NCBI RefSeq assembly: GCF_004340665.1
Contig: NZ_SLWO01000001.1
Coordinates: forward strand, 223,945 to 287,944
Reading direction: 5' to 3'
DNA: 64,000 bases
Source of the DNA: Pedobacter psychrotolerans
GTDB taxonomy: Bacteria > Bacteroidota > Bacteroidia > Sphingobacteriales > Sphingobacteriaceae
The notes under the pieces were generated by a model that was not told where the DNA came from, made no database searches, and saw only the letters and a program-made list of their open reading frames with translations. Positions 54,959 through 61,996 of this stretch are shown piece after piece; within the stretch, counting starts at the first letter, position 1, and each line of letters opens with the position of its first letter. Made by a program: the position numbers and the translations under genes.

Positions 54959-55783
54959 TTATCGGGTTACTGTAAAAATAAGCACGGCTAAATTCACTAC
55001 GACTAATAAGGGTTGCAAAATATTATTTAAACCTTGTAATTTATCACTGGTTGCGGCACTTTTGGTGGGTTGTAATACAATGATATCATGATTCTGGAGG
55101 ATTAATTTTTTACTGGCTAAACTATTGATATCGTTTAGGTTCACGTAAATTAATTCTGGATTTGCACGGTCGCCACGAATAATTTTTAAGGTTTTGGGAT
55201 CTGCGGTTTTGCTGATTCCTCCTGCTTCACCAATGATATCAATCAAGGTAGTGTTATCACGTTCCAACAGGAAATTTCCTTGCTTTCCAAATTCGCCAAG
55301 TAACGTTACCTTAAGGTTCACTACACTAAGTTCTATAATGGGCTCTTTTAATAGTTTATTTTTATAAATTTCTTGAATTTTAATGGCTGCTTCGCGTCGG
55401 CTTAATCCGGCAACTTCAATCTTGCCAATAGCGGGTAAATTCACTTTACCGTCTAAATCTACAGGATAAGAAAGCACATTCTGTATGCCACCTCCTTGCG
55501 AGTTTTGGTTGTTATTGGCACCACTATTCGCTGAACTGCCTGCTGTTGCACCAAATTCAAAATTTTGGACATTACGAATGGCCAATTGATCATTCACTTT
55601 TATTTTATAGTAGGCATCGCTAATGCCCTGATCATTCACTACGTAAACCTGTTTAATGGTATCAGTTACAATATCTGATGGAGCATTAAATAAAGTGCGT
55701 TCTTTACGAACACCACAACCGGCAAATGAGGCAATGATTATACTTATAAAAAGAAAATGGATGCATGATTTTAGATATGGCAT
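54959..55783 (-). CDS. Wza-like polysaccharide export lipoprotein
   Basis: I start at the ATG at 55783 (274 residues) because a -7 promoter box at 55826-55833 overlaps the more distal ATG at 55828. The protein has a lipoprotein signal with FAGCGVRKER, the Poly_export domain (about 45-150, YYKIKVNDQLAIRNVQN, VDLDGKVNLPAIGKIEVAGLS) and an SLBB domain (VTLLGEFGKQGNFLLERDNTTLIDIIGEAGG). A C-terminal hydrophobic helix (ILQPLLVVVNLAVLIFTV) is the usual outer-membrane-spanning segment. It is the export portal for the polymer, and the first gene of the locus. Confidence 0.93.
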   Translation of the reverse strand: MPYLKSCIHFLFISIIIASFAGCGVRKERTLFNAPSDIVTDTIKQVYVVNDQGISDAYYKIKVNDQLAIRNVQNFEFGATAGSSANSGANNNQNSQGGGIQNVLSYPVDLDGKVNLPAIGKIEVAGLSRREAAIKIQEIYKNKLLKEPIIELSVVNLKVTLLGEFGKQGNFLLERDNTTLIDIIGEAGGISKTADPKTLKIIRGDRANPELIYVNLNDINSLASKKLILQNHDIIVLQPTKSAATSDKLQGLNNILQPLLVVVNLAVLIFTVTR

Positions 55784-55825
55784 AATTCTGATGTGTAACG
55801 TTTTTTCATAAATATAAATGTAGAA

Positions 55826-55833
55826 CAAAAATA
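55826..55833 (-). promoter_or_regulatory. Candidate -7 promoter element for the exopolysaccharide locus
   Basis: On the reverse strand TATTTTTG, an exact TAnnTTTG match, lies 43 bases before the ATG at 55783. This gives a leader of about 36 bases and helps to fix the start of the wza-like gene. No clear -33 box was found. Confidence 0.5.
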
Positions 55834-56101
55834 CAATTTAAAAATTTCTTTACTGTAAGTGCAGATCAGGTTATGCCACTATGTCCTTAATATTTACGTA
55901 TGCTACTCATTTATTAAAGCCTCAAGTGTGATTCATTCAATTTTTACACTTAAGTATTGAATAATGAATGTATCAATATTAATAAAAAAATATTTGCTAT
56001 CCTAAAAGCTTAAAAAAGTGTTGAAAAAGAGGGGTTTGGCTTCTTAAACTATTTAACAAGTTATCATTGGCAGTTTAATCTATTTCGAAATATTAAAGCA
56101 G

Positions 56102-56115
56102 TTGATATATATCAA
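56102..56115. promoter_or_regulatory. FNR/CRP-like palindrome upstream of exosortase-target gene 1
   Basis: TTGATATATATCAA is a perfect TTGAT-N4-ATCAA palindrome, the classical FNR-type site. A TTTG followed by TATGATATAT lies about 20 bases downstream and is also found at the same distance from the site at 57140. The gene itself begins 440 bases further on, so the leader is long or there is a second promoter. The rest of 55834-56558 holds no credible gene. Confidence 0.6.
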
Positions 56116-56352
56116 TACTTGATTCGTTTGTATGATATATTAGTCTTTATTTCCTTTTCTTTGCATTGTTAAGCTTAAGTGAGAAGTGCTCATTGAATCC
56201 TTAGTTTTTATTTCGTTATTGAGTTGTATTAGTAAAAGCTTTTTGTAGCAACTGGCAATCAATGTGAAGAGATAGATACAGTTGATTGATGGTACCTCAT
56301 TTTTAAAATAACAATTCACTAAAGGCAGCATTAGCATAACCGTTATATTTCC

Positions 56353-56384
56353 TTTTGTAATCATCCCTAATAAATACTTATTGT
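56353..56384 (+). repeat. Duplicated leader block, copy 1
   Basis: A 32-base stretch beginning TTTTGTAATCATCCCTAATA is identical to 57301-57332. A related stretch before it (AAAGGCAGCA... versus AAAGGCGGCA...) and weaker similarity after it show that the whole upstream region was duplicated with the gene. Confidence 0.85.
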
Positions 56385-56496
56385 TTTAAGAAATCAATCT
56401 TTTTATAAGGCGATTTCAGCGTTCAATTGACTTGTGAATGGTATTTCTCAATCTGATCTAATTGAGGCAAATAAGTAAACCCTAGTTTATTTTTTT

Positions 56497-56530
56497 AAAG
56501 GATTTTTTGTGAACTGCACATCCCGCAGAT
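56497..56530 (+). promoter_or_regulatory. Conserved leader element before target gene 1
   Basis: AAAGGATTTTTTGTGA, then an A/G-variable CTGCA.ATCC.GCAG segment, is shared with 57463-57496 at a similar distance from the start codon. It may be a promoter element, an operator or part of the untranslated leader. Confidence 0.45.
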
Positions 56531-56558
56531 TCCACAACTAATCAGTTTTTTATGTGCA

Positions 56559-57005
56559 ATGTTGCCATTTAACCAAACAAAAAAACTTATTTTAAGTACG
56601 CTTCTTTGCGTATGCATGTCTATTTTATTTTGTCAGACGATACAAGCGGCCGCGGGTTGCCGATACATGGGACGAATTTATTACAATCGGGTCACCAATC
56701 CGCCAAACAATAAATATGAGTATTATACTAATGAGTCTTGGATTCAATTTTCATCAAATACCAGCTGTAATTCTGTTGGCAACCAAAGTGCTACTTATAT
56801 ACTTAGTAGTACTGTTACAAATAGAAGTGCAAAAGGTGGGAGATGTTATGTAAATTATGCAAATAATTATACTATTGGTGCAGCGGTTACGTTTCCCAGA
56901 ACATATCAATGCCCAATCGATAACCAGATTATTTACCTCATAATTGCTATATTGCCTGTGGTATACTACTCCTTCAGAAAGCAGTTTTTAATTAAGGTTA
57001 GGTAG
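56559..57005 (+). CDS. Candidate exosortase target 1 (four-Cys small secreted protein)
   Basis: The 148-residue protein has a signal peptide (1-31, MLPFNQTKK basic start, hydrophobic core, IQAAA). The mature part has Cys at 34, 70, 96 and 118, the first in AAGCRYMG just after the predicted cleavage site. The C-terminus is tripartite: CPIDN at 118-122, a hydrophobic helix at 123-139 and the basic R140-K141 end. This layout matches exosortase sorting signals, with PID in place of PEP; I recall a Bacteroidetes class called PID-CTERM. Four cysteines suggest two disulfides. No enzyme motif is seen. It is the first of four consecutive related genes beside the exopolysaccharide locus whose exosortase would be the partner. 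Confidence 0.78.
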   Translation: MLPFNQTKKLILSTLLCVCMSILFCQTIQAAAGCRYMGRIYYNRVTNPPNNKYEYYTNESWIQFSSNTSCNSVGNQSATYILSSTVTNRSAKGGRCYVNYANNYTIGAAVTFPRTYQCPIDNQIIYLIIAILPVVYYSFRKQFLIKVR

Positions 57006-57139
57006 AATAGAGCTGGGCAAATCAAAATTAAATCATTTATCATTTCTATTGTACTAATTTTATAAAGGCTTTGTGAATCTGGTACTTAACATTTTTGTGT
57101 CTGTTGTATGAAAATTTTATTCTATCTAATAGAAACCTC

Positions 57140-57153
57140 TTGATATTTGTCAA
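57140..57153. promoter_or_regulatory. FNR/CRP-like palindrome upstream of exosortase-target gene 2
   Basis: TTGATATTTGTCAA is TTGAT-N4-GTCAA, one base off a perfect palindrome. TTTGTATGATATAT lies at the same downstream distance as at 56102. The rest of 57006-57526 contains only the duplicated leader blocks. Confidence 0.55.
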
Positions 57154-57300
57154 CATATTAATTATTTGTATGATATATCAGCCTTAATATGCTTTCATTT
57201 GTAAAGTGAATTTTGATAAAGAAAGCGTACGTATTAAGTCGTCCAATTAACTTTCATTTTTGCAAATATTTTTTACCAAAGGCGGCACAACAGTACCGCG

Positions 57301-57332
57301 TTTTGTAATCATCCCTAATAAATACTTATTGT
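57301..57332 (+). repeat. Duplicated leader block, copy 2
   Basis: Identical over 32 bases to 56353-56384. It lies 226 bases before the gene, versus 206 for copy 1. Confidence 0.85.
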
Positions 57333-57462
57333 AGTGAAATCTTTATTCTTATTATCAATAAGTAGATTTCTGAGTTCAAATAGACAAATGTATATCATGC
57401 ATTAGTCTGGTCTCAATTGAACTGAATAAGTAAGTTTTAATTTATTGTTTTTTAAATTTTAC

Positions 57463-57496
57463 AAAGGATTTTTTGTGAGCTGCAGATCCGGCAGGT
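57463..57496 (+). promoter_or_regulatory. Conserved leader element before target gene 2
   Basis: AAAGGATTTTTTGTGA and the following GCTGCAGATCCGGCAG match the element at 56497-56530 with few changes. Confidence 0.45.
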
Positions 57497-57526
57497 TGCA
57501 AAAAGATTCGATTTATTAGGTTCTTT

Positions 57527-57961
57527 ATGTTACCAGTTAACAAAATGAAAAAGCGTTCGCTTAGGTCATTAGTTTTTACATTTTTCTTTTTAGTGTTTAG
57601 CCAGGTTACGCTGGCTACACCCGGTTGTCGATTTGGGGCTAATATTTATTACAGCATGACTATTGATGCAGATGGTAGTGAAAGATACGATAGCAAATTT
57701 TATAAACAGGTTGATGGATCAATCGATTGTACGGCTAATGCAAATAAAACGATACAATACGTTCTGCTATCTCAAGTAACTACCAGAGCTTCCTCTATCG
57801 TTTGCCGTACACCATTCGGGGGTGGAGGTGCGTTTTTAAGGGGGGTAGCGATAAATTTTACCACCGTTTATCAATGCTCATTAGATGATTATATCTGGGT
57901 AATGGTTATTGCTGTTGGCGGGATTGCTTTTGTAATGCTTAGGAAATATCAACTGGCTTAA
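57527..57961 (+). CDS. Candidate exosortase target 2 (four-Cys small secreted protein)
   Basis: The 144-residue protein shares its start (MLPVNKMKK) and signal peptide plan with target 1. Its mature part begins ATPGCRFGANIYY, close to target 1's AAGCRYMGRIYY, and the cysteines are at 34, 68, 93 and 117. The end is CSLDD (117-121), a membrane helix (122-138) and R139-K140. The two genes are clear paralogues: the protein ends, cysteine spacing and leader are shared, while the middle has diverged (DGSERYDSKFYKQVDGS). It would be processed by the same exosortase and may be anchored to the envelope glycan. Confidence 0.78.
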   Translation: MLPVNKMKKRSLRSLVFTFFFLVFSQVTLATPGCRFGANIYYSMTIDADGSERYDSKFYKQVDGSIDCTANANKTIQYVLLSQVTTRASSIVCRTPFGGGGAFLRGVAINFTTVYQCSLDDYIWVMVIAVGGIAFVMLRKYQLA

Positions 57962-58234
57962 GGTGTATAAATCTGTTATTCCTGTTGTTGAAGAATCTCG
58001 GTGGAATTTTTACATTTAGCATGCATTCAAAGCCCTAAATTTTGAATGCCTGTACATTATATCATTATTTAATGAGATAAAAAAAATAGCATCATTTTTC
58101 ATATAAGCTTTGAATTACTAAAGCCTTTTAGTCGTATAGATTTCGTATCATCTTAATGATAAATTATTGTTAAATCATCAGCTCTACCTGTTGAACGGAA
58201 TGAATACGTAAAATTTTTTGTAAAAATTATGTTA

Positions 58235-58248
58235 TTGATATAGATCAA
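58235..58248. promoter_or_regulatory. FNR/CRP-like palindrome upstream of exosortase-target gene 3
   Basis: TTGATATAGATCAA is a perfect TTGAT-N4-ATCAA palindrome, 199 bases before the gene. GATTTTTG at 58262-58269, a 7-of-8 match to the -7 consensus, lies about 26 bases downstream. Nothing else is recognised in 57962-58446. Confidence 0.58.
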
Positions 58249-58446
58249 TTTTTTTAGCAGTGATTTTTGATGCCAAAAAATAGAGAAAATGTCGATTAGA
58301 TAAATTGAGGGCGGTTTTTGCTTAAAAAAGTATCATGCCAAAATTTAAAATTATCCCATTTTTTAATGTAGTAGCTACTTAATCATTTTGTTCATTTTCC
58401 TAATTTGAATACTTTTGTAAAGTAAGTAATACATTATTAAATCGTT

Positions 58447-59079
58447 TTGAAGGTCTCTATTATTAACATTCCGCTACAACCAATATCAATTGGAAACCTA
58501 TTTTATCAACTATTAAATCATTTCTATAAATGGGTTAGTTTAAAGCATAAATTAATTGGATTATTAATTATGATGGTATCATTAATCACGCTACATTCTA
58601 ACGCTCAAATTAGCGGAAAGGGCTGTGATTTTGGAGGGCGTATCGCTACTCAATATTTAGGTACTGCAATATATTATGGTAATGCAAATGATATAGTTGA
58701 AGTATATTATACCTCATCAGCAGTTCCAATCAATAAAGGAAATGGCAGGGCATATGATTGTGAGGCGATAAATGATTACGATGGATTTCAAGTTTGGGAT
58801 TCATCTATACCGCCATACGGTGGGCATGTAACTGTTCCTGCTAGTCATGATATCAGGCGGAACCCATCATCGCGACAGCATGAATGTGTAGTGGCATCAT
58901 CACGTTATGCTACGCCTAATGGCGAGGGAACAATTGTTGGCTATACGTATAAAGATCCAAATAAGTGCACCTCTTCACGTCCTAATAATCTTCCTGTAGA
59001 TGATTATTTGCCTTTTTTAGTGCTGGTAAGCGGAGTGATCTCGTTACCAGTTATTCGCAAAAATACCAGTCTCGTTTAA
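58447..59079 (+). CDS. Candidate exosortase target 3 (four-Cys small secreted protein, longer)
   Basis: The 210-residue frame starts at a TTG at 58447; Met42/43 are internal and would remove part of the signal region, so the start is uncertain. A hydrophobic segment (about 36-50) ends HSNAQ, giving a long signal peptide. Cysteines are at 60 (KGCDFGGRI), 105, 147 and 174. The end is PVDDYL (183-188), membrane helix 187-203 and R204-K205. Unlike the other three, the motif is nine residues from the last Cys, and the mature part (about 155 residues) has a different middle. I read it as a distant member of the same family. Confidence 0.72.
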   Translation: MKVSIINIPLQPISIGNLFYQLLNHFYKWVSLKHKLIGLLIMMVSLITLHSNAQISGKGCDFGGRIATQYLGTAIYYGNANDIVEVYYTSSAVPINKGNGRAYDCEAINDYDGFQVWDSSIPPYGGHVTVPASHDIRRNPSSRQHECVVASSRYATPNGEGTIVGYTYKDPNKCTSSRPNNLPVDDYLPFLVLVSGVISLPVIRKNTSLV

Positions 59080-59081
59080 AA

Positions 59082-59350
59082 TCCGACTTATGAAGTTTGG
59101 ATGGGGGGTGTGATGAAAAACTTCGTTAGTCTCCACTAGCCTTTGATTTTATATAGTAGACATTAAACTGGCGAAGTTCTGCCACACTCTTGGCTTTTGA
59201 AACTTAGCAAGTTTGCAAATCCGACTTACGAAGTTTCGATGGGTGGTGTGATGGAAAACTTCGTCAGTCTCCACTAGCTTTTGATTTTTCAGCGTAGGCA
59301 TTAAACTGGTGAAGTCTGCAACGCTTCTGGCCTTTAACACCTCGCAAATT
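59082..59350. repeat. Two-copy repeat related to the 15957 array
   Basis: Two units of about 138 bases begin near 59082 and 59220. Each has CGACTTA[CT]GAAGTTT...AACTTCGT, CTGG[CT]GAAGT and the GGC(T/C)TTTGAAAC-type end also found in the 272-bp array, but without the CCGTCATTGCG segment. It lies between target genes 3 and 4. The reverse frame 59149-59340 inside it is an artefact. Confidence 0.85.
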
Positions 59351-59449
59351 AATTCTAACCTTAATTGCTGTTCATACTTGTTCAGTATTTTTACATGTAA
59401 GTTATTGATCTTGAATAAAGTGAATGTAGTATCTCATTCATCTCTGTAG

Positions 59450-59457
59450 TAGTTTTG
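59450..59457 (+). promoter_or_regulatory. Candidate -7 promoter element for target gene 4
   Basis: TAGTTTTG, an exact TAnnTTTG match, lies 17 bases before the ATG at 59474. At 59405-59418 TTGATCTTGAATAA is only a half-site of the FNR-like palindrome. Confidence 0.35.
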
Positions 59458-59473
59458 AGTCAAAATCAAATTA

Positions 59474-59887
59474 ATGTTCCAGAGATTCGCCTTCTTAATT
59501 TTATTACTATCCACCCTTACTTTTGATCTTTTTGCTCAATCAACAGGGTGTTTAATTGGAAACAATGTATTTACTAACTTAAATGGATATTTAACGGTTA
59601 CTGTAGTTGTTTCAGTTAGTGTTAGAAATTTTGATAATCCAAGCTTAAGTACGCTTTCAAATGCTTGCCCCAGAGCAGCTAATGTTACGCCAGTCACTGG
59701 CCCAGCTACGGTATCGGTATGTGTTGCAAATGGAAATTTGCTTCCTTTAGGTAGTACTGTAACATATACTCGTTTAGAGTCTCCTGTTCAGTGCGATTTA
59801 GATGATTTAACCCTTCCTTTTGCAGCAGCTGCAGGTACATTGGGCTTGTTTTTTATCCGAAGGAGAAAGGTTATATTAAATAAATGA
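59474..59887 (+). CDS. Candidate exosortase target 4 (four-Cys small secreted protein)
   Basis: The 137-residue protein has a short signal peptide (1-22, ending FAQ). Cysteines are at 26 (STGCLIGN), 65, 83 and 107, and the end is CDLDD (107-111), helix 112-128 and the basic R129-R130-R131-K132 stop-transfer block. The middle is rich in T, V and S with beta character (LTVTVVVSVSV). It shares the four-Cys layout, the C-x-[ILV]-D-[DN] motif and the position in the run with targets 1-3. Its strong basic end makes it the clearest exosortase-like signal of the four. Confidence 0.78.
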   Translation: MFQRFAFLILLLSTLTFDLFAQSTGCLIGNNVFTNLNGYLTVTVVVSVSVRNFDNPSLSTLSNACPRAANVTPVTGPATVSVCVANGNLLPLGSTVTYTRLESPVQCDLDDLTLPFAAAAGTLGLFFIRRRKVILNK

Positions 59888-59889
59888 TT

Positions 59890-60699
59890 CTAATCATCTA
59901 AAGCAATCTGCAAACTTAAAATTTCAATTAATCTGTTAAGTAAGGCATTAATCTTTTCCTCCAAATAAGCCAAATGTTCAGGCGCTATTTCGTAATCATC
60001 ATCATAGCGTGCACCAATGTAAGCTTGTTGAAGCAATTCAAGCCATTTTAATTCTTTACTCTTTTTAATGTCGAAAATATTCTTAATTGCTGGCAGATAA
60101 AACCCGGCAGTTTTTTGAAGTAAAATTAATTGATGACTTTTAGGTGCTCTTTCTTCATATAATTTGATAATCAGGCTAAATATCTGTTCGCACACCTGAT
60201 GAAGCATAAAAGCCGACAGCTGAAATTTGCCTTCCTTAAAATATAATAACGCACCTTCCTGAAAACTTTTGGCCTTTTCCAGTCCATGATGAATCACCAA
60301 GGCAGAATTTGCCCGGATTTTGGATAATTTACATGCAGGTGTTTCAATCAATTCGTATTGCGGGGCAGATTGATATATACAATGTTCGCGACGACAGTAG
60401 CTGGAATAAAATAAATTGCCACGCGCTAACATATCATGCATGGTTCCATAAGAAAAATACCTGATGTCTATATTAATCTTGCCCAAGGCAATAAACTCCA
60501 GCATATTTCTTGTGACATCACTGGCCTGGTATTGAAAGCGGTCTAAAACCATAATCAAGGTGATGAGCCTAGTATCGGCCCTGCGCTGGAAAATATAGGC
60601 CAGCGGAATCAGACTGGTGATCAGTTCCAGCAGATGCTTAAACTGCTTTTGAGGAAGAGCAGCAAGGATTCTGTTCGTTTCCAAGGGGTTGAAGTTCAT
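59890..60699 (-). CDS. HEPN-domain protein with possible degenerate nucleotidyltransferase-like N-terminus
   Basis: Residues 135-255 fit a HEPN domain: helices IHHGLEKAKSFQEGALLYFK, FQLSAFMLHQVCEQIFSLIIKLYE and the R-x4-H motif R184-APKS-H189 in a YEERAPKSHQLILL context. GARYDDDYEIAPEHLAYL follows near the end. HEPN domains with R-x4-6-H are often RNases, and some are toxins. Residues 10-120 may be a degenerate nucleotidyltransferase-like region; no GS-x-x-D site is seen, so that is a guess. It starts 1 base after the stop of the four-repeat protein gene, so the two form an operon divergent from the HTH/S24 regulator. Confidence 0.72.
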   Translation of the reverse strand: MNFNPLETNRILAALPQKQFKHLLELITSLIPLAYIFQRRADTRLITLIMVLDRFQYQASDVTRNMLEFIALGKINIDIRYFSYGTMHDMLARGNLFYSSYCRREHCIYQSAPQYELIETPACKLSKIRANSALVIHHGLEKAKSFQEGALLYFKEGKFQLSAFMLHQVCEQIFSLIIKLYEERAPKSHQLILLQKTAGFYLPAIKNIFDIKKSKELKWLELLQQAYIGARYDDDYEIAPEHLAYLEEKINALLNRLIEILSLQIALDD

Positions 60700-60700
60700 C

Positions 60701-61885
60701 TTATCGGTTTATAAATGTTTCATTGTGAAAATGTAAGTATAACTTGTCTTCATCAACCGCAACCAGTAATAAAGCAAGTTCCATGATTTTGATCAGTATT
60801 TCATATAAATCAAAGGCACTGCCTGTAGCTGGAGCAATATGGCCAGCTCTTGAACCACAATAACTCCATTCTTTTAAGTCTTCTCTGATGTTAGAAATGT
60901 TTTCAAGAGTGAGTAATGGGTGGAAAACGTCAAGGGGGCTGTCCTTTTCATCTTCCTGCAAAGTTAAAATGGCGTAAGGATCGTTCTTTTCCGGCGATGT
61001 ATGGATGATGTTCTGCAGGGCAAGCCAACTGGAAAAAAGATGGGGTTGTGCTGAAGCTGAAGTAAGCGTTGAGGTCGGAATTTGATAGGTTGAAATAAGG
61101 TAACAAGCTTCCAGAAGCCGGGTCAGCTGGTCATGCAGGTATATAAAATCCGGTGGTGCCATAGTTAGGTTATTTGCTATAACCGCTTTAAACCATGCTT
61201 TGAGCTGATCGCGATAACTGCCCAGGCTTCCTTCTCTGAAAAACTGAATAATTTGATGATAAGGATTTTTTAGATATTCATTTCTTAGTAAGGTTGGGCA
61301 GGTATCCTGAAAGTGACCAATTTTTATCACTATGCATCGCTGCTCTAATGCCCTCAATAATCGTTCATAGATCAGCCAGCTGGCCTCAATTAACCTTTTG
61401 GTGTTGCGATAGAGCGAATAAATAGAGGAATCAAAACCATCTGTGATGCCTTGCTCCAATGAATGGCTGAGCCAGTCATAAAGCAAACTTTTATATGTAG
61501 CCAATTGCTGTTCTTCAAGAAAATTAAATACTTTAAGTGGTTGCATTAATTCGTCATCAGTTAAATGCCGGGTTTGATCACAATAGAGGTAACTGGTATA
61601 GCTGAGCATCTCTTCTGCTACGGTGGTGTGCTCAATAATTAAATTTTTAGCGGTTGATGTTTCTTCATTTAATGCAAATGAAACTTCATAAAATTCTACG
61701 AGGAGCTGATAAAAAAATAGCAGATCAGATGGTGCATATTTAGGATCATCGGGCTGCTCTGTCAACGTGAGTGCCAGCCACTCGTCCATAAAGAAAAGGT
61801 GGTTAGACATACTTTTAAGTTCAAAAAATTTTTCATAAAATAAAAAGGAGGGATGCAATTGCAAATTGGTTTCAATACTTTTCAT
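60701..61885 (-). CDS. Uncharacterised helical protein with four internal repeats
   Basis: I do not recognise a known family. The 394-residue, all-helical soluble protein has four repeats at about 17-75, 119-176, 212-267 and 322-378. Each has a short helix, a strong W (W36, W138, W231, W340) in a D/K-x-W pattern preceded by L, and a following helix ending in L-[IVL]-E-x-[SAC]. Examples are FFMDEWLAL, SLLYDWLSHSL, DQLKAWFKAVI and EDLKEWSYCGS. The fourth copy is the most diverged. It is co-transcribed with the HEPN gene and could be its partner or antidote; that is inference. TATTTTTG at 61932-61939 is a good promoter candidate. Confidence 0.7.
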   Translation of the reverse strand: MKSIETNLQLHPSFLFYEKFFELKSMSNHLFFMDEWLALTLTEQPDDPKYAPSDLLFFYQLLVEFYEVSFALNEETSTAKNLIIEHTTVAEEMLSYTSYLYCDQTRHLTDDELMQPLKVFNFLEEQQLATYKSLLYDWLSHSLEQGITDGFDSSIYSLYRNTKRLIEASWLIYERLLRALEQRCIVIKIGHFQDTCPTLLRNEYLKNPYHQIIQFFREGSLGSYRDQLKAWFKAVIANNLTMAPPDFIYLHDQLTRLLEACYLISTYQIPTSTLTSASAQPHLFSSWLALQNIIHTSPEKNDPYAILTLQEDEKDSPLDVFHPLLTLENISNIREDLKEWSYCGSRAGHIAPATGSAFDLYEILIKIMELALLLVAVDEDKLYLHFHNETFINR

Positions 61886-61931
61886 GAGCTTAATTTTAAT
61901 TTAAAATTTATTTACCTTGCGTGTTGCATAA

Positions 61932-61939
61932 CAAAAATA
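61932..61939 (-). promoter_or_regulatory. Candidate -7 promoter element for the four-repeat/HEPN operon
   Basis: On the reverse strand TATTTTTG, an exact TAnnTTTG match, lies 47 bases before the ATG at 61885. Confidence 0.48.
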
Positions 61940-61966
61940 ATACTAAAATTAAGTAATACTAAATTT
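61938..61966. promoter_or_regulatory. Direct-repeat operator candidate in the divergent promoter region
   Basis: TAATACTAAAATT (61938-61950) and TAATACTAAATTT (61954-61966) repeat at a 16-bp period between the divergent genes at 61885 and 61997. They overlap the minus-strand promoter candidate, a fitting place for the HTH regulator to act. Confidence 0.45.
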
Positions 61967-61996
61967 ATTTAGCATAACTTATTAACATTTTTTCTC

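Noticed and set aside
56140..56364. Reverse-strand frame of 74 residues upstream of target gene 1
   Set aside because: It lies in the duplicated leader region, has no counterpart before target gene 2, and has no signal or family feature.
59149..59340. Reverse-strand frame of 63 residues
   Set aside because: Lies inside the two-copy repeat and follows the same pattern as frames in the larger array.
59405..59418. Fourth FNR-like palindrome before target gene 4
   Set aside because: Only the left half (TTGAT) fits; the right half is AATAA.
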